Shown in pieces: positions 1-8,431 of a stretch of 64,000 bases of DNA; position 1 is the first letter of the stretch, and every line of letters begins with the position of its first letter. The notes under the pieces were generated by a model that was given only the letters and a program-made list of their open reading frames with translations, did no database searches and was not told the DNA's origin. Both the position numbers and the translations under genes were made by a program. This stretch comes from Mesobacillus maritimus. Its GTDB lineage: Bacteria; Bacillota; Bacilli; Bacillales; Cytobacillaceae. The DNA is taken from NCBI RefSeq assembly GCF_023715205.1, contig NZ_JAMBNR010000017.1:48552-112551 (forward strand), in the 5' to 3' direction.

Positions 1-486
1 ATCAACCCTGGAAACAGTGGAGGTGCCCTAGTAAATATTGAAGGCCAAGTAATTGGCATCAACTCGATGAAAATTGCTCAATCATCAGTAGAAGGAATCG
101 GATTAGCGATTCCGATTAATTATGCCATTCCTGTCATTGAAGATTTAGAACAATATGGGGAAGTAAAACGCCCTTATATGGGAGTAAGTTTAAGTTCAGT
201 GAGTGAAATTCCGGTCCGTTACCAACAGTCTACATTGAACCTTCCGGAAGATATCAATTATGGAGTAGCGATTTTAGAAGTTGCACCAAATTCACCAGCG
301 GGTAAAGCTGGACTACAAGAGTTTGATGTTATAGTCGAGATGGATGGAGAGAAAATAGAAGACTCCGTTGACTTACGTAAGCATTTATATAATGAAAAAG
401 AAGCTGGAGATGAGCTAAAGATTAAATTTTATCGAAACGGAAAGTTACAAGAGGCGACATTGTTGCTAGTTGAGGAAAATCTATAG
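1..486 (+). CDS. htrA: HtrA/DegP-like serine protease, C-terminal part (5' end outside window)
   Basis: The reading frame is open from base 1 and codes for the last 161 residues of a trypsin-like HtrA protease. The first residues read NPGNSGGAL, the block around the catalytic serine, followed by the end of the protease domain ([14 protein letters not shown]). A PDZ domain covers about residues 60-150 ([18 protein letters not shown], then [11 protein letters not shown]). Such membrane-anchored proteases degrade misfolded exported proteins. In Bacillus an htrA paralogue closes the yyc operon just before rlmH, which fits the neighbours here. A hairpin terminator follows at once. The N-terminal anchor, His and Asp lie outside the window. 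Confidence 0.93.
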   Translation: MNPGNSGGALVNIEGQVIGINSMKIAQSSVEGIGLAIPINYAIPVIEDLEQYGEVKRPYMGVSLSSVSEIPVRYQQSTLNLPEDINYGVAILEVAPNSPAGKAGLQEFDVIVEMDGEKIEDSVDLRKHLYNEKEAGDELKIKFYRNGKLQEATLLLVEENL

Positions 487-495
487 ATTCTCTTT

Positions 496-531
496 AAAGG
501 CGGTTGAAAGCAGTAGCTTTCGATCGCCTTT
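496..531 (+). terminator. Terminator after htrA
   Basis: Outer arms AAAGGCG and CGCCTTT enclose an inner GAAAGC/GCTTTC stem and are followed by a T-rich run, just after the htrA stop codon. Confidence 0.75.
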
Positions 532-561
532 GTTATTTATTTCTTGCATGGAAGCTAGGAC

Positions 562-842
562 TGTGGATAAATTATAAAAGGCTGATTATACTTTATTAGT
601 AAGAATGTGAAATGGAGATGAAAAAATGATTTATTGTTGTTCAGAACATGTTGACCTAGCCTTAGATGATATAGTGGATGAGCATGAAGTTGCTCCAAGG
701 TTAGAAAAGCTCGAAAATGTGGAAAACCTCCCAAATATCTGTGGATATTGTGGAAAACCCGCAATATATATGGTAGGGAACGAATGATCTCATACTAAAT
801 GTGGATGGTATCTGTGAATATGTGGATAACTCCTGTGGATAT
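562..842 (+). other. Cluster of DnaA-box-like sites upstream of rlmH
   Basis: Seven 9-mers in one orientation match or nearly match TGTGGATAA, the complement of the DnaA box TTATCCACA. Two are exact (562-570, 821-829). The others are TGTGGATAT at 740-748 and 834-842, TGTGGAAAA at 749-757, TGTGGATGG at 800-808 and TGTGAATAT at 813-821. Some lie inside the small CxxH/CxxC gene, the rest between it and rlmH. B. subtilis is known to carry DnaA-box clusters outside oriC, one at yydA, which is rlmH. A role in DnaA titration here is inferred. Confidence 0.7.
626..787 (+). CDS. CxxH/CxxC small protein, 53 aa
   Basis: A 53-residue frame starts at ATG 626 behind the purine-rich sequence ATGGAGATG. It carries an N-terminal CCSEH (CxxH) and a C-terminal CGYCGKP (CxxC), a spacing that suggests one zinc site. 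Small CxxH/CxxC proteins of this type are a recognised Bacillaceae family found next to rlmH and htrA, so the position supports the call. No enzymatic function is known for the family. The gene overlaps two DnaA-box-like sites. Confidence 0.8.
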   Translation: MIYCCSEHVDLALDDIVDEHEVAPRLEKLENVENLPNICGYCGKPAIYMVGNE

Positions 843-878
843 CTTGTTTGTAAAATGTTTATAAAGTGGGGATGAATT

Positions 879-1358
879 GTGCATATCTCAATTGTTACCG
901 TTGGGAAATTAAAAGAGAAATACTTAAAATTAGGGATAGAGGAGTATGTAAAGCGTTTAAATAGCTATGCAAAAATCGATGTAATCGAAGTAGCAGATGA
1001 AAAAGCGCCGGAAGAATTAAGTGAAGTGGAAATGATTCAAGTGAAGCAAAAAGAGGGAGAGCGACTATTAGCTAAAATTAGTCCCGACACCTATGTCATT
1101 GCTTTAGCCATCAATGGAAAGCTAAAATCGTCAGAGGAACTTGCGGACAGTCTTGATAAATTAGCCACCTACGGAAAAAGCAAGGTGGCTTTTGTCATTG
1201 GCGGATCACTAGGATTGAGTGAAGAAGTATTGAAGCGCGCGGATGAAAAATTGAGCTTTTCAAAAATGACTTTCCCACATCAATTAATGCGCTTAATTTT
1301 AGTCGAACAAATTTACCGGTCATTTCGGATTAATCGTGGTGAACCATATCACAAATAG
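879..1358 (+). CDS. rlmH: 23S rRNA (pseudouridine1915-N3)-methyltransferase RlmH
   Basis: This 159-residue protein is full length for the SPOUT-class RlmH family, which methylates N3 of pseudouridine 1915 in helix 69 of 23S rRNA using S-adenosylmethionine. It begins [17 protein letters not shown], has the SAM-knot segment [13 protein letters not shown] near residues 105-117, and ends in the conserved RGEPYHK. The start is GTG at 879 behind GGGGATGAATT. The last 18 bases, with 13 bases beyond the stop, are repeated at 8275-8305. This is the position used as attB by staphylococcal SCC elements, so rlmH looks like the chromosomal side of an integration site. Confidence 0.97.
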   Translation: MHISIVTVGKLKEKYLKLGIEEYVKRLNSYAKIDVIEVADEKAPEELSEVEMIQVKQKEGERLLAKISPDTYVIALAINGKLKSSEELADSLDKLATYGKSKVAFVIGGSLGLSEEVLKRADEKLSFSKMTFPHQLMRLILVEQIYRSFRINRGEPYHK

Positions 1359-1371
1359 TGGTAAAGCAGAG
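1341..1371 (+). repeat. Direct repeat, left copy (3' end of rlmH; candidate att site)
   Basis: These 31 bp begin GAACCATATCACAAATAG, the last six codons of rlmH including the stop. They recur at 8275-8305 with 28 of 31 identities. Staphylococcal SCC elements use the same place in rlmH (GAAGC-TATCATAA type core). Confidence 0.7.
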
Positions 1372-1431
1372 GTTTGAGTTAATCATTGATAATTACATGA
1401 TGTAATTGTTTAATTTATAGGTTATTGTGAG

Positions 1432-1465
1432 AAATAAAACGGCAGCAAGCGCAGCCGTTTTATTT
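1432..1465. terminator. Bidirectional terminator between rlmH and the convergent small gene
   Basis: Perfect 12-bp arms AAATAAAACGGC (1432-1443) and GCCGTTTTATTT (1454-1465) with a 10-nt loop have A- and T-rich flanks. They can stop transcription from either side. Confidence 0.8.
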
Positions 1466-1716
1466 TATTCTTGATTCTCAGATTTAATTGCTTCAGCTTT
1501 TGCAAGGTAAAAACTATATTCTAGTCCTTTTTGCTTTTGAGCAACTACCGTAAATTCAATAATGTCACCAAACTTAAATTCTGGAATCTTCCCACTACCA
1601 AAAAATTTATGTACTTCTCCATTCACTTGAATATTTAAAATGCTCATTTTTTTATTGTTAATTTTAGTCGTAAAATGTCCACAAGAGATAACTCGACCTT
1701 TACCATTTAAAAACAT
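1465..1716 (-). CDS. Hypothetical protein, 83 aa
   Basis: I do not recognise this protein. It starts at ATG 1716 behind a good ribosome binding site (AGGAGTGATT) and ends inside the convergent terminator shared with rlmH. It is a small beta-rich chain with no signal peptide or membrane segment (for example SILNIQVNGEVHKFFGSGKIPEF, then GDIIEFTVVAQ), and a short OB-like fold is possible. It is the first gene of the region between the two rlmH-end repeats, so it may belong to the inserted element. Confidence 0.6.
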   Translation of the reverse strand: MFLNGKGRVISCGHFTTKINNKKMSILNIQVNGEVHKFFGSGKIPEFKFGDIIEFTVVAQKQKGLEYSFYLAKAEAIKSENQE

Positions 1717-1770
1717 ATAATCACTCCTATCTAAACTTTAAACACAAATATAGGATAATACATTATTTGG

Positions 1771-1983
1771 TTTTGTGTTAAAAATAGAAGAAAAGTTATG
1801 TTTCGGCTTAAATGAAGAAATAGAATTTATTATTTTAGATGTATTGATTACGGAAAAGAAGATGAATTTCCAGATTATGTTGTAGAAGAATTTCATTTTG
1901 ACTTGGAAGAAAATGAAGAAATGGAAGTAGTCTGTCCTTTTTGCAATGGTACCATGCGACAAGCGAGAAAAAAGACCCAGTGA
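1771..1983 (+). pseudogene. Remnant of a small CxxC protein gene, frameshifted
   Basis: Two overlapping frames without proper starts look like one broken gene. The first, from about 1771, reads TLFGFVLKIEEKLCFGLNE. The second continues from about 1852 as YGKEDEFPDYVVEEFHFDLE and ends with the zinc-knuckle-like CPFCNGTM before a TGA at 1981-1983. No start codon or ribosome binding site fits an intact gene. The rest of this gap (1717-2041) shows nothing else. The call rests on the protein-like composition only. Confidence 0.4.
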
Positions 1984-2041
1984 ATAATGAACACTTGGGT
2001 CGTGGTTAAGTCGAGTTAGCGATTTTGTTCCTAAAAACATG

Positions 2042-3169
2042 TTAATCAACTGATCCAGTTCGCTTAATTTCCACCTTTATATTTGGTTTTATCTTTAGTG
2101 CTGAATATTTTTGTCTTAAATCTCCCTCAGTTAAATGGGAATATTTTCTAACACTTCTTATTTTTCTTCCGATGCCAATGGGATCCGTATTTAAATTTTT
2201 TAATTCCTCAAGTATATATCCAAATTCTTTGTTTAGGGCTTCACCAATTAGTTGCTCCATTTTGTTTAGTGAATCTTTATTTTTCACAGAAATAGATGGT
2301 TGAAATTCTAATGTTGAAACGGAAATCGTTGCATTTAAATGAACCAATTCTTCGTTCTTTATTTCAATGTTTCCTTTGTACTTTATTGGATGAAGTGTAA
2401 TTTTATAAATATCACTTTTAGGAAGGTTGAGTTCGGCCATCCCCCTTTTCTCTAGTTCTTCAGCAGCAATCTCTACAGTTATATCACCTAAAAATGCCTT
2501 ATTATTTGTGAATAATTTTATGTAAAGGGTGTTTATCAACGAAATAGACCCAACAATTTTATCTTCTTTGAATAATGCAACACTATCTATAGAAGGTGCT
2601 ACCCCATTTGCATTTTTTATAATGGGTAGGGTAGGATCGATACCGATTTCATATTGTGTGGTTATAAAATCATGTAAGTTGGAGTTGACTAACATTTCTT
2701 TCTTTTCGTGTTTATCCAATAGTTGATAAATATAGGATCCCATTTCGGGATATTCTTCATAGTTTGTATTGTTAATCGTCTCCTCAGCATTATCAGTAAT
2801 GGCCAAAAAGATTAAAGAACTGATAAGGCTATCTCGTTGCATTGTATCCAGAAAAGAAGAAATTCCTGTTTCTGCCATATTTTTATTAAACAGTATGGTC
2901 CTTAATTGACCAGACGTAATGTCATGGCTTGTCTGTTCCTCTAGTTTTTGTCTGATTTGTTTACTAGTCGTTCCGTCAGCAGAAAGGGTTACACTCGTCT
3001 TTTCTTCTTTTCGGTCAAATTGTAACAAACTGATAGTGCCTTTGTATGTATTGTCATCAAGCAAGTCAAAACCAATAATCGTTGAAATCCCTTGCATTTC
3101 TATTATTTTTTCAGGGGCCATACATGCAGTACAAAGAAGAGAACACAGCAGAATAACAATTTTTTTCAT
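2042..3169 (-). CDS. Spore germination receptor subunit C, Ger(x)C lipoprotein
   Basis: This 375-residue lipoprotein has signal peptide MKKIVILLCSLLCTACMA with a lipobox cysteine at residue 16. It has the length and features of the GerAC/GerKC family: an early IIGFDLL strand, and a C-terminal half ending in EFGYILEELKNLNTDPIGIG and an NIKVEIKRTG tail. C subunits sit on the outer face of the spore inner membrane with the A and B subunits of a nutrient germinant receptor. It is the last gene of a three-gene operon, starting 4 bp after the B gene. The ATG at 3169 follows GGAGTTGAAAGA. Confidence 0.9.
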   Translation of the reverse strand: MKKIVILLCSLLCTACMAPEKIIEMQGISTIIGFDLLDDNTYKGTISLLQFDRKEEKTSVTLSADGTTSKQIRQKLEEQTSHDITSGQLRTILFNKNMAETGISSFLDTMQRDSLISSLIFLAITDNAEETINNTNYEEYPEMGSYIYQLLDKHEKKEMLVNSNLHDFITTQYEIGIDPTLPIIKNANGVAPSIDSVALFKEDKIVGSISLINTLYIKLFTNNKAFLGDITVEIAAEELEKRGMAELNLPKSDIYKITLHPIKYKGNIEIKNEELVHLNATISVSTLEFQPSISVKNKDSLNKMEQLIGEALNKEFGYILEELKNLNTDPIGIGRKIRSVRKYSHLTEGDLRQKYSALKIKPNIKVEIKRTGSVD

Positions 3170-3173
3170 TCTT

Positions 3174-4268
3174 TCAACTCCGTCTGGAACGAGTATTGAT
3201 TTTTGATTTTATAATGGTTATTCCATACAAGAAAATCGGATAGATAAACCACAGGAAAAATCCTATTTTGCCAATTTGATCAAAAAAATAATTATTATCT
3301 ACTCTTTTAGTAATTAAAAAACTGCAGATAAAAAGGATAATGGAGATGAGCCATATTCCATATTTCTGTTTTATATAAAAAATCTGTTTAATACCCTTGG
3401 AAGAAATATATAGAGTGATACATAGGTTTGGAAAAATAACTAAAATCCAAAATGGAACCGCAACAAATTCAAAGCGCTCAATAAATGGAAAATGGACCGT
3501 GCTAATCATGCTGACAACAGGCCATACATTCTTCTCTAATTCTTTCGCGCTAAAAAATAAAATAGAAACAACAGTTGTTATTAAAACAAGAATGGTCGTA
3601 AACCAGACAGCTATTTGACTAAACAGCTGTAGTTTATTTTTCTCCTTTATAAATGGAAAAATAAAAAGTAAAGTCTCGAAACCTAACATTGTATAACTGC
3701 TCTTGAAAACTCCTTTCATAATTTCTGAAGGAGTTGTCGTCATAATAGGTAAAATCCTAGTTAGGTTTATGTTTTGAAGTGGTTGGTACACAACAAATAG
3801 CAGCCATATAGTCAATAAAAAGGATAAGAAACAAACACCGGTCACTACTCTAAATCCGCCGGATACAGCATAAATGGATAATATTAATAAAGCCAATACT
3901 CCGACCCATTCATAGACACCTTCATATCCCCATGTTAGTGACAACTCGACATAACTAATGGTGATCGAATAATTTACGGCAATAAAGTAAATGACAATAA
4001 GGAAGTTGAAAATACTACCAATCAAGCGTCCGAATATATGTTCATGAATTTCAAAAAGAGTATCACCTTCATTTTTTTTTAGGATAGAAATCATTAACCA
4101 TGTAATCAAGCTAACGAATAAACCAGATAGTAAAATGGATATCCAAGCATCTTTTTTTGATTCTAGATACATAATTCTTGGAACTCCAAGAATTCCCATA
4201 CCAATTTGCGAAGTGTGTATGATATAAAACGCCATAAAGGCGTTAACAAAACGTATATTTGATTTCAT
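3174..4268 (-). CDS. Spore germination receptor subunit B, GerAB-type permease
   Basis: This 364-residue membrane protein of the endospore germination permease family (APC superfamily) has about ten hydrophobic segments, starting with ISSQ-like HTSQIGMGILGVPRI. B subunits carry the germinant binding site of the receptor. I place the start at ATG 4268, behind GAGGTG with a 4-nt gap. A further upstream TTG would bury that site. The gene lies 8 bp after the A gene and 4 bp before the C gene, so the three are translationally close. No disabling change is visible. Confidence 0.92.
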   Translation of the reverse strand: MKSNIRFVNAFMAFYIIHTSQIGMGILGVPRIMYLESKKDAWISILLSGLFVSLITWLMISILKKNEGDTLFEIHEHIFGRLIGSIFNFLIVIYFIAVNYSITISYVELSLTWGYEGVYEWVGVLALLILSIYAVSGGFRVVTGVCFLSFLLTIWLLFVVYQPLQNINLTRILPIMTTTPSEIMKGVFKSSYTMLGFETLLFIFPFIKEKNKLQLFSQIAVWFTTILVLITTVVSILFFSAKELEKNVWPVVSMISTVHFPFIERFEFVAVPFWILVIFPNLCITLYISSKGIKQIFYIKQKYGIWLISIILFICSFLITKRVDNNYFFDQIGKIGFFLWFIYPIFLYGITIIKSKINTRSRRS

Positions 4269-4276
4269 TTTGCACC

Positions 4277-5758
4277 TCAAAATTCATCTAAATCTGTTAT
4301 ATTTCTTAATCGCTCCTTTAGGCGAATGGAGTCTTTTGGTCGATTTATTAACGGCCGCCTCATATAAAAATGGTGGGGGAGACGTATTAAAAAATATTGC
4401 AAATCTTTCATTCTTAGCGGATATAGAGGTGCAAGATAAGGTTTATTTAAAGAAGTTAATTTTAACAAGTGAACCATTAGAATACATATACCGAAAATGA
4501 TTCCATTTAACCCCCAAACACCTGCTAAAATAATGATTGGAAATCTAGCAATTCTGACTGCAGTGCCCATTTCATAAATAGGAGCCGAAAATGCCCCTAA
4601 TGCACTAAATGCAACAATGATAATTAAAATATTGCTAGTTAACCCTGCCTCAACCGTTGCTTGGCCAATGACAATACCTCCTACAATACCCATTGTTTGT
4701 CCTACCTTTGAAGGAAGGCGGGCTCCAGCTTCTCTAAGTAACTCAATTAACCCTTCTAGTAAGAGTGCTTCTAACAAGGGAGGAAAAGGAACTTGTGAAC
4801 GTGATTGTCCAATGATAATTAACAATTTAGATGGTATGAGTTCAAAATGATAAGTCATGGCAGCCACATAAATGGCTGTTAAAAAAAGAGAACCTACCAT
4901 AGCAAATAATCGGATAAAACGAATAAATGTACTTAAAGACCATCTCAAATAGATATCTTCTGTTGATTCGAAAAATGAGAAAAAATTAGCAGGACCTATA
5001 ATCCCTACTGGGCTACCATCTATAAAAACACCAATTCGCCCGTTTAAAATCGAGTAGATGAATCGATCGGGCAGCTCTGTTAATATAAATTGTGGAAATA
5101 AAGAGTAATGATTATCTTCTAGGCATTGAGCCAAAACGGAACTGTCAATTATATTATCCGTACTTAATTGTTTAATCCTGTCCTTAAGTGTCTGAAGAGT
5201 GTCATCGTTCGCAATATCTTTTATATATACAATTCTTATTTGCTTTTGAACGCGTTCCCCAATCTTTATTTCATCCGTGCACAAATTATAATCATTTAGA
5301 TTTTGTCTGATTATCTTAACGTTAGAAGTTAATGATTCAGTGAACGAAATTTTAGGTCCATATACTAACGATTCTGTTTCTGCTTTCTCAATAGAGCGTT
5401 CAATGGGGTTTGCGCAGTTCACAATGAATGCCTTTTTCTCATCTAAAAAATAAATATAAGCAAATCCATTTAATAGGGAAGAGATTACCTCTTGTTCCTC
5501 TAAATTTACCTTTATTTCTTCTATAGGTATGTTTTTCATTAAATAGGTGTAATGTAAGTATTCTATAGAAAGTTCTTCAATATATTTAATGACATATTCA
5601 TTTAGAATCTCTGGCTTAATTAAATTCTTCATGAAAATAATATGAATCCCCTCTTGTCCAACTTCAAGCTTTCGACACATCAAATCGGGTGATTCATTAA
5701 GAATGGTTTTAATTTTTTCATAACCTGGGAAGTTATCATTATTATGACGCTCTGTCAT
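4277..5758 (-). CDS. Spore germination receptor subunit A, GerAA/GerKA type
   Basis: This 493-residue protein of the GerA family has a large soluble N-terminal half (about 1-280) and a C-terminal half with four to five membrane segments. Family signatures are SQVPFPPLLEALLLEGLIEL, LREAGARLP and GQTMGIVGG. GerA subunits form the channel-like core of nutrient germinant receptors. I choose ATG 5758 because AAAGGA lies 10 nt before it. The ATG three codons earlier sits almost on top of that site. This first gene of a complete gerA-B-C operon lies between the two rlmH-end repeats, so it may be cargo of the island. The germinant cannot be deduced from sequence. Confidence 0.92.
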   Translation of the reverse strand: MTERHNNDNFPGYEKIKTILNESPDLMCRKLEVGQEGIHIIFMKNLIKPEILNEYVIKYIEELSIEYLHYTYLMKNIPIEEIKVNLEEQEVISSLLNGFAYIYFLDEKKAFIVNCANPIERSIEKAETESLVYGPKISFTESLTSNVKIIRQNLNDYNLCTDEIKIGERVQKQIRIVYIKDIANDDTLQTLKDRIKQLSTDNIIDSSVLAQCLEDNHYSLFPQFILTELPDRFIYSILNGRIGVFIDGSPVGIIGPANFFSFFESTEDIYLRWSLSTFIRFIRLFAMVGSLFLTAIYVAAMTYHFELIPSKLLIIIGQSRSQVPFPPLLEALLLEGLIELLREAGARLPSKVGQTMGIVGGIVIGQATVEAGLTSNILIIIVAFSALGAFSAPIYEMGTAVRIARFPIIILAGVWGLNGIIFGICILMVHLLKLTSLNKPYLAPLYPLRMKDLQYFLIRLPHHFYMRRPLINRPKDSIRLKERLRNITDLDEF

Positions 5759-6252
5759 TCGTAACATATCCTTTAACCGTTTTTAATAGTGTCTGTAAAA
5801 ACAATTAATTTATACAGAATATGGACAGAGGGTCAGTGAATCATTACATCATCTTGGACAGCGTTAAACATTATCGTGTCTAGATTAAGTTGATTTTACT
5901 TATATAGTAATGCTTCATCCTTATTCAACGGGAGCGATTGTTCAATAGAGCAGTCGCTACTTTCGCTAACTAGTTAGTGGAATAAGGGATTATCATTTCG
6001 GAAGAATAGTCCAGAAGTGGTAATAGTTCATGAAAAGAATAGTAATAGTATTTGTTGGATTACTCTTAGTAGGATAGCCACGGATGCGAATGTTCAACAC
6101 GGATATTTAGCTATTGATGAGGATTGGTCAGTATTGCGTTTCAAATCCGTTAATAAAAATAAGAAGATGACTAGAAAAGTGCGGTAACTGAAAAAGGCAT
6201 ACAGCGAATTGGAAAGTATTTAGTTAATGCCAAGTAAATTAGATGTACTCCT
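5759..6252. other. Gap between ger operon and IS66: promoter region and decayed sequence
   Basis: The side next to gerA should hold the operon promoter. The side towards the IS carries scraps of coding-like sequence, described separately. No intact gene is visible. Confidence 0.5.
6030..6187 (+). pseudogene. Remnant of a small exported-protein gene
   Basis: ATG 6030 opens a hydrophobic leader, MKRIVIVFVGLLLVG, that meets a stop at 6075-6077. A second frame then continues (ATDANVQHGYLAIDEDWSVL) to TAA at 6185-6187. This looks like the signal peptide and a fragment of a broken secreted protein, with internal material missing. I do not recognise the parent gene. Confidence 0.35.
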
Positions 6253-6298
6253 GTAAGACAAAATTATTTGCTGCGCAGTACAAATATACTATACTAGC

Positions 6299-6536
6299 GT
6301 GAAAAATATCTACATCATTTGTGGAAAGACGGATATGCGGAAAGGTATTGATGGATTAGCCACTTTGATTCAGGATTCTTTTGAACTCGATCCCTATAGC
6401 GATTCAATTTTCTTATTTGCTGGAAGATGAACAAGAAGTACGGCATCTGTCTCAAAAGGAACTTCGATGGTTATTAGAAGGGTTATCGATTCAGCAGCCA
6501 AAGGCAATTCAACCTTCGGCAAAAGGAACTTTTTAA
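6299..6536 (+). pseudogene. tnpB: IS66 TnpB remnant with internal deletion
   Basis: From GTG 6299 the frame codes the TnpB N terminus (IYIICGKTDMRKGIDGLATL up to DSIFLFAGR) and stops at TGA 6428-6430. The C-terminal part continues in another frame (HLSQKELRWLLEGLSIQQPK) to TAA 6534-6536. About a third of a normal TnpB of roughly 115 residues is missing between them. TnpB is the accessory protein of IS66 elements and of unclear function. Confidence 0.85.
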
Positions 6537-6604
6537 ATACGCCATTTTTTCTTTATCTCACTGATTGAACTCGTTATAATAGGAGGAGCGAAATCGAACG
6601 GAAA

Positions 6605-8119
6605 GTGGTGAATGTTGTGGGAAACGATTCTTCTTCAAATGAAAAATTAATTCGACTACTCGAAGAACAACTGGCTCATTCAAATCAACAAAATCAAGAA
6701 TTGATGAAACAGATTGATTCCTTGTCACAACAAGTTCGCCAATTAACGAAACTTTTATATGGGTCTAAAACTGAGAAATCCAGGTACAATGTGCCCGATG
6801 GACAAGGTTCATTATTTGAAGATGATCCATCTTTTAACGATTCTGAGCACACAGAAGAACAAAGCCAACAGACTATTTCCTATACTGTTGTTCGTAAAAT
6901 ACAGAAGAAAAAGAGAAACGATTCATTGCGTGATGATGTGGAAGTAGAAGAAGTCCATCATCTTCCGGCAAATATAGCCTGCGAATGTTGCCAACATCAA
7001 ATGGTGGAGATCAGTGGTACGGTTGTCCGTGAAGAGGCTAAATTTATTCCTGCAAAAATGGTGAAATTGCAGCATATCGAACATGCCTATGAATGTAAGA
7101 ATTGCAAAAGTGATACTGCACAACCGACAAAAATTAAACGTGGAAAAGCTCCGCAACCTGCCATTCAGCGTAGCATCGCAAGTCCTAGCGTACTTGCCAA
7201 AGTCATCTATGACAAATTCGCGCAATACCTGCCACTTTACCGTCAGGTAAATGAATGGAAACGTTATGGATTGGATACGAATGATAAAAACCTTTCCAAT
7301 TGGGTTATTCGAGCATCGCATGATTGGCTGATGCCGCTTTACGAACGCATGAAAAAATTGATGATGGCTAAATCTGTTTTGCATTGCGACGAAACATATT
7401 CACAAATTATCAATCGTTCTGATGGTAAATCGGGTCAATCGAACGCATACAACTGGGTATATAGAAGTGTACCTACCCAAGGGCCACCCATAACTCTCTT
7501 TCAAAGCTCATTATCACGAGCTCGATCTGTCCTTGAAAATTTCACCCAAGGATATAGAGGGACCATCGTTTGTGATGGTTATTCTGCATACGGTAAGTTA
7601 GAAGGTGTTACGTTTGCCAACTGTTGGGCGCATGTGCGTCGTTATTGGTTGAAAGTGGATAGTAAAAAATGCCAGATTGGTGTGAGCTATTGTGATGAGT
7701 TATATCGCCTGGAAAGGCAATTTAAACACTTGTCGCCGAGCAAGCGTAGAAAAAAACGCCAAAAGCACTCACTGCCAATCGTGGAAAAGTTCCTGCATTG
7801 GGTTGACACATCACCTTTCTTCGGCAAAAACGCTCTGGCAAAAGCAGCGGAATACACACTGAACAGAGCAGATGGGTTAAAAGCGTTCTTATATGATGGT
7901 CGCGTTGAAATCGATAATAATCCAGCCGAAAACGCTATCCGCCCCAATGTCATAGGAAGGAAAAATTGGCTTTTTTCCGTCAGCGAAGCCGGTGCAATGG
8001 CAAACGCCATTTGTCTGAGCGTTGCAAGAAACAGCCAAAAGCAATGGCATCAATTTCTACGAATACATAAAGAAACTTTTGACGGACCTACCGAATCTCG
8101 GAATCCATCAAAACCCTGA
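6605..8119 (+). pseudogene. tnpC: IS66 transposase TnpC with a C-terminal frameshift
   Basis: The 504-codon frame has the IS66 layout: an N-terminal coiled coil (about 12-55, ending LLYGSKTEKSR), a zinc-finger segment (CECCQ, then CKNC), and the DDE domain with HCDETYS, VCDGYSAYGKL and the C-terminal EIDNNPAENAIRPN. Near 8026 an extra A in GTTGCAAGAA shifts the frame. Without it the protein would continue ETAKSNGINFYEYIKKLL through MPWSKLIQ to TAA at 8175-8177, the usual IS66 ending. The present frame ends early with unrelated residues. The start (GTG 6605) is uncertain, since AGGAGG at 6581 is far upstream. Confidence 0.88.
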
Positions 8120-8183
8120 AATTTTGGACCAATACATGCCCTGGTCAAAATTGATCCAGGTAGAATGTAGCAAATAAATGAGA

Positions 8184-8260
8184 AAAGCCGTAATTCTATT
8201 AAAAAGATTAGAATTTACGGCTATTTATGATGCGTACCGGAAGGTACGCTTATTTTTTTA
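8184..8260 (+). terminator. Two hairpins at the IS66 right end
   Basis: The first is an imperfect inverted repeat with outer arms AGCCGTAATTCTA and TAGAATTTACGGCT. The second is a perfect stem GCGTACC (8232-8238), loop GGAA, GGTACGC (8243-8249), followed by TTATTTTTTTA, a typical intrinsic terminator. They lie between the tnpC end and the terminal repeat. Confidence 0.65.
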
Positions 8261-8274
8261 TAATTCGGGCTTAC

Positions 8275-8305
8275 GAACCGTATCACAAATAGTGGTAAAA
8301 CAAAG
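8275..8305 (+). repeat. Direct repeat, right copy (candidate att site)
   Basis: This is the second copy of the 31-bp rlmH-end sequence, differing from 1341-1371 at three positions. It starts at the base after the IS66 terminal repeat. Downstream (8306-8363) a short open frame resembles the continuation found after the left copy only weakly (VVKQRVEIELEN against [12 protein letters not shown]). No complete gene follows before the DJ-1 gene. Confidence 0.7.
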
Positions 8306-8387
8306 AGTAGAAATTGAGCTTGAAAATCAGTGGTTAGATAAGTTATTTACTAACATAAAATAAGGAATAAGAGAAGATTAAACATTG

Positions 8388-8418
8388 AAAAAGCCTCCGG
8401 TATACACCAAAGGCTTAT
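8388..8418 (-). terminator. Terminator of the DJ-1/PfpI gene
   Basis: On the minus strand AAGCCT pairs with AGGCTT, helped by an inner GGT/ACC pair, and is followed by TTTTC. It lies 14 bp after the stop codon. Confidence 0.7.
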
Positions 8419-8431
8419 ATCATCTTTTAAG

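Larger units (their letters stand above)
6253..8274 (+). mobile_element. IS66-family insertion sequence, decayed (about 2.0 kb)
   Basis: The proposed ends both begin GTAAG: GTAAGACAAAATTAT at 6253 and, on the other strand, GTAAGCCCGAATTAT ending at 8274. This matches the GTAA-type termini of IS66 elements. Inside are a tnpB remnant and a nearly full-length tnpC. The flanking 8-mers (GTACTCCT and GAACCGTA) differ, so no target duplication is preserved. Broken tnpB and frameshifted tnpC indicate an inactive copy. Its right end abuts the right-hand rlmH-end repeat at 8275. Confidence 0.8.

Noticed and set aside
1738..2049. 103-codon minus-strand frame
   Set aside because: Phe/Ile/Lys-rich antisense of the remnant described on the plus strand, with no domain.
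2529..3206. Plus-strand frames over the Ger(x)C gene
   Set aside because: They are shadows of the well-supported minus-strand gene, with no ribosome binding sites and unlikely composition.
4270..4500. Short plus-strand frame over the 3' end of the GerA gene
   Set aside because: It lies fully within a conserved gene on the other strand.
1372..8274. Ccr-type recombinase or integrase gene in the island
   Set aside because: None of the frames between the repeats shows recombinase motifs; the only mobile-element genes are from IS66.
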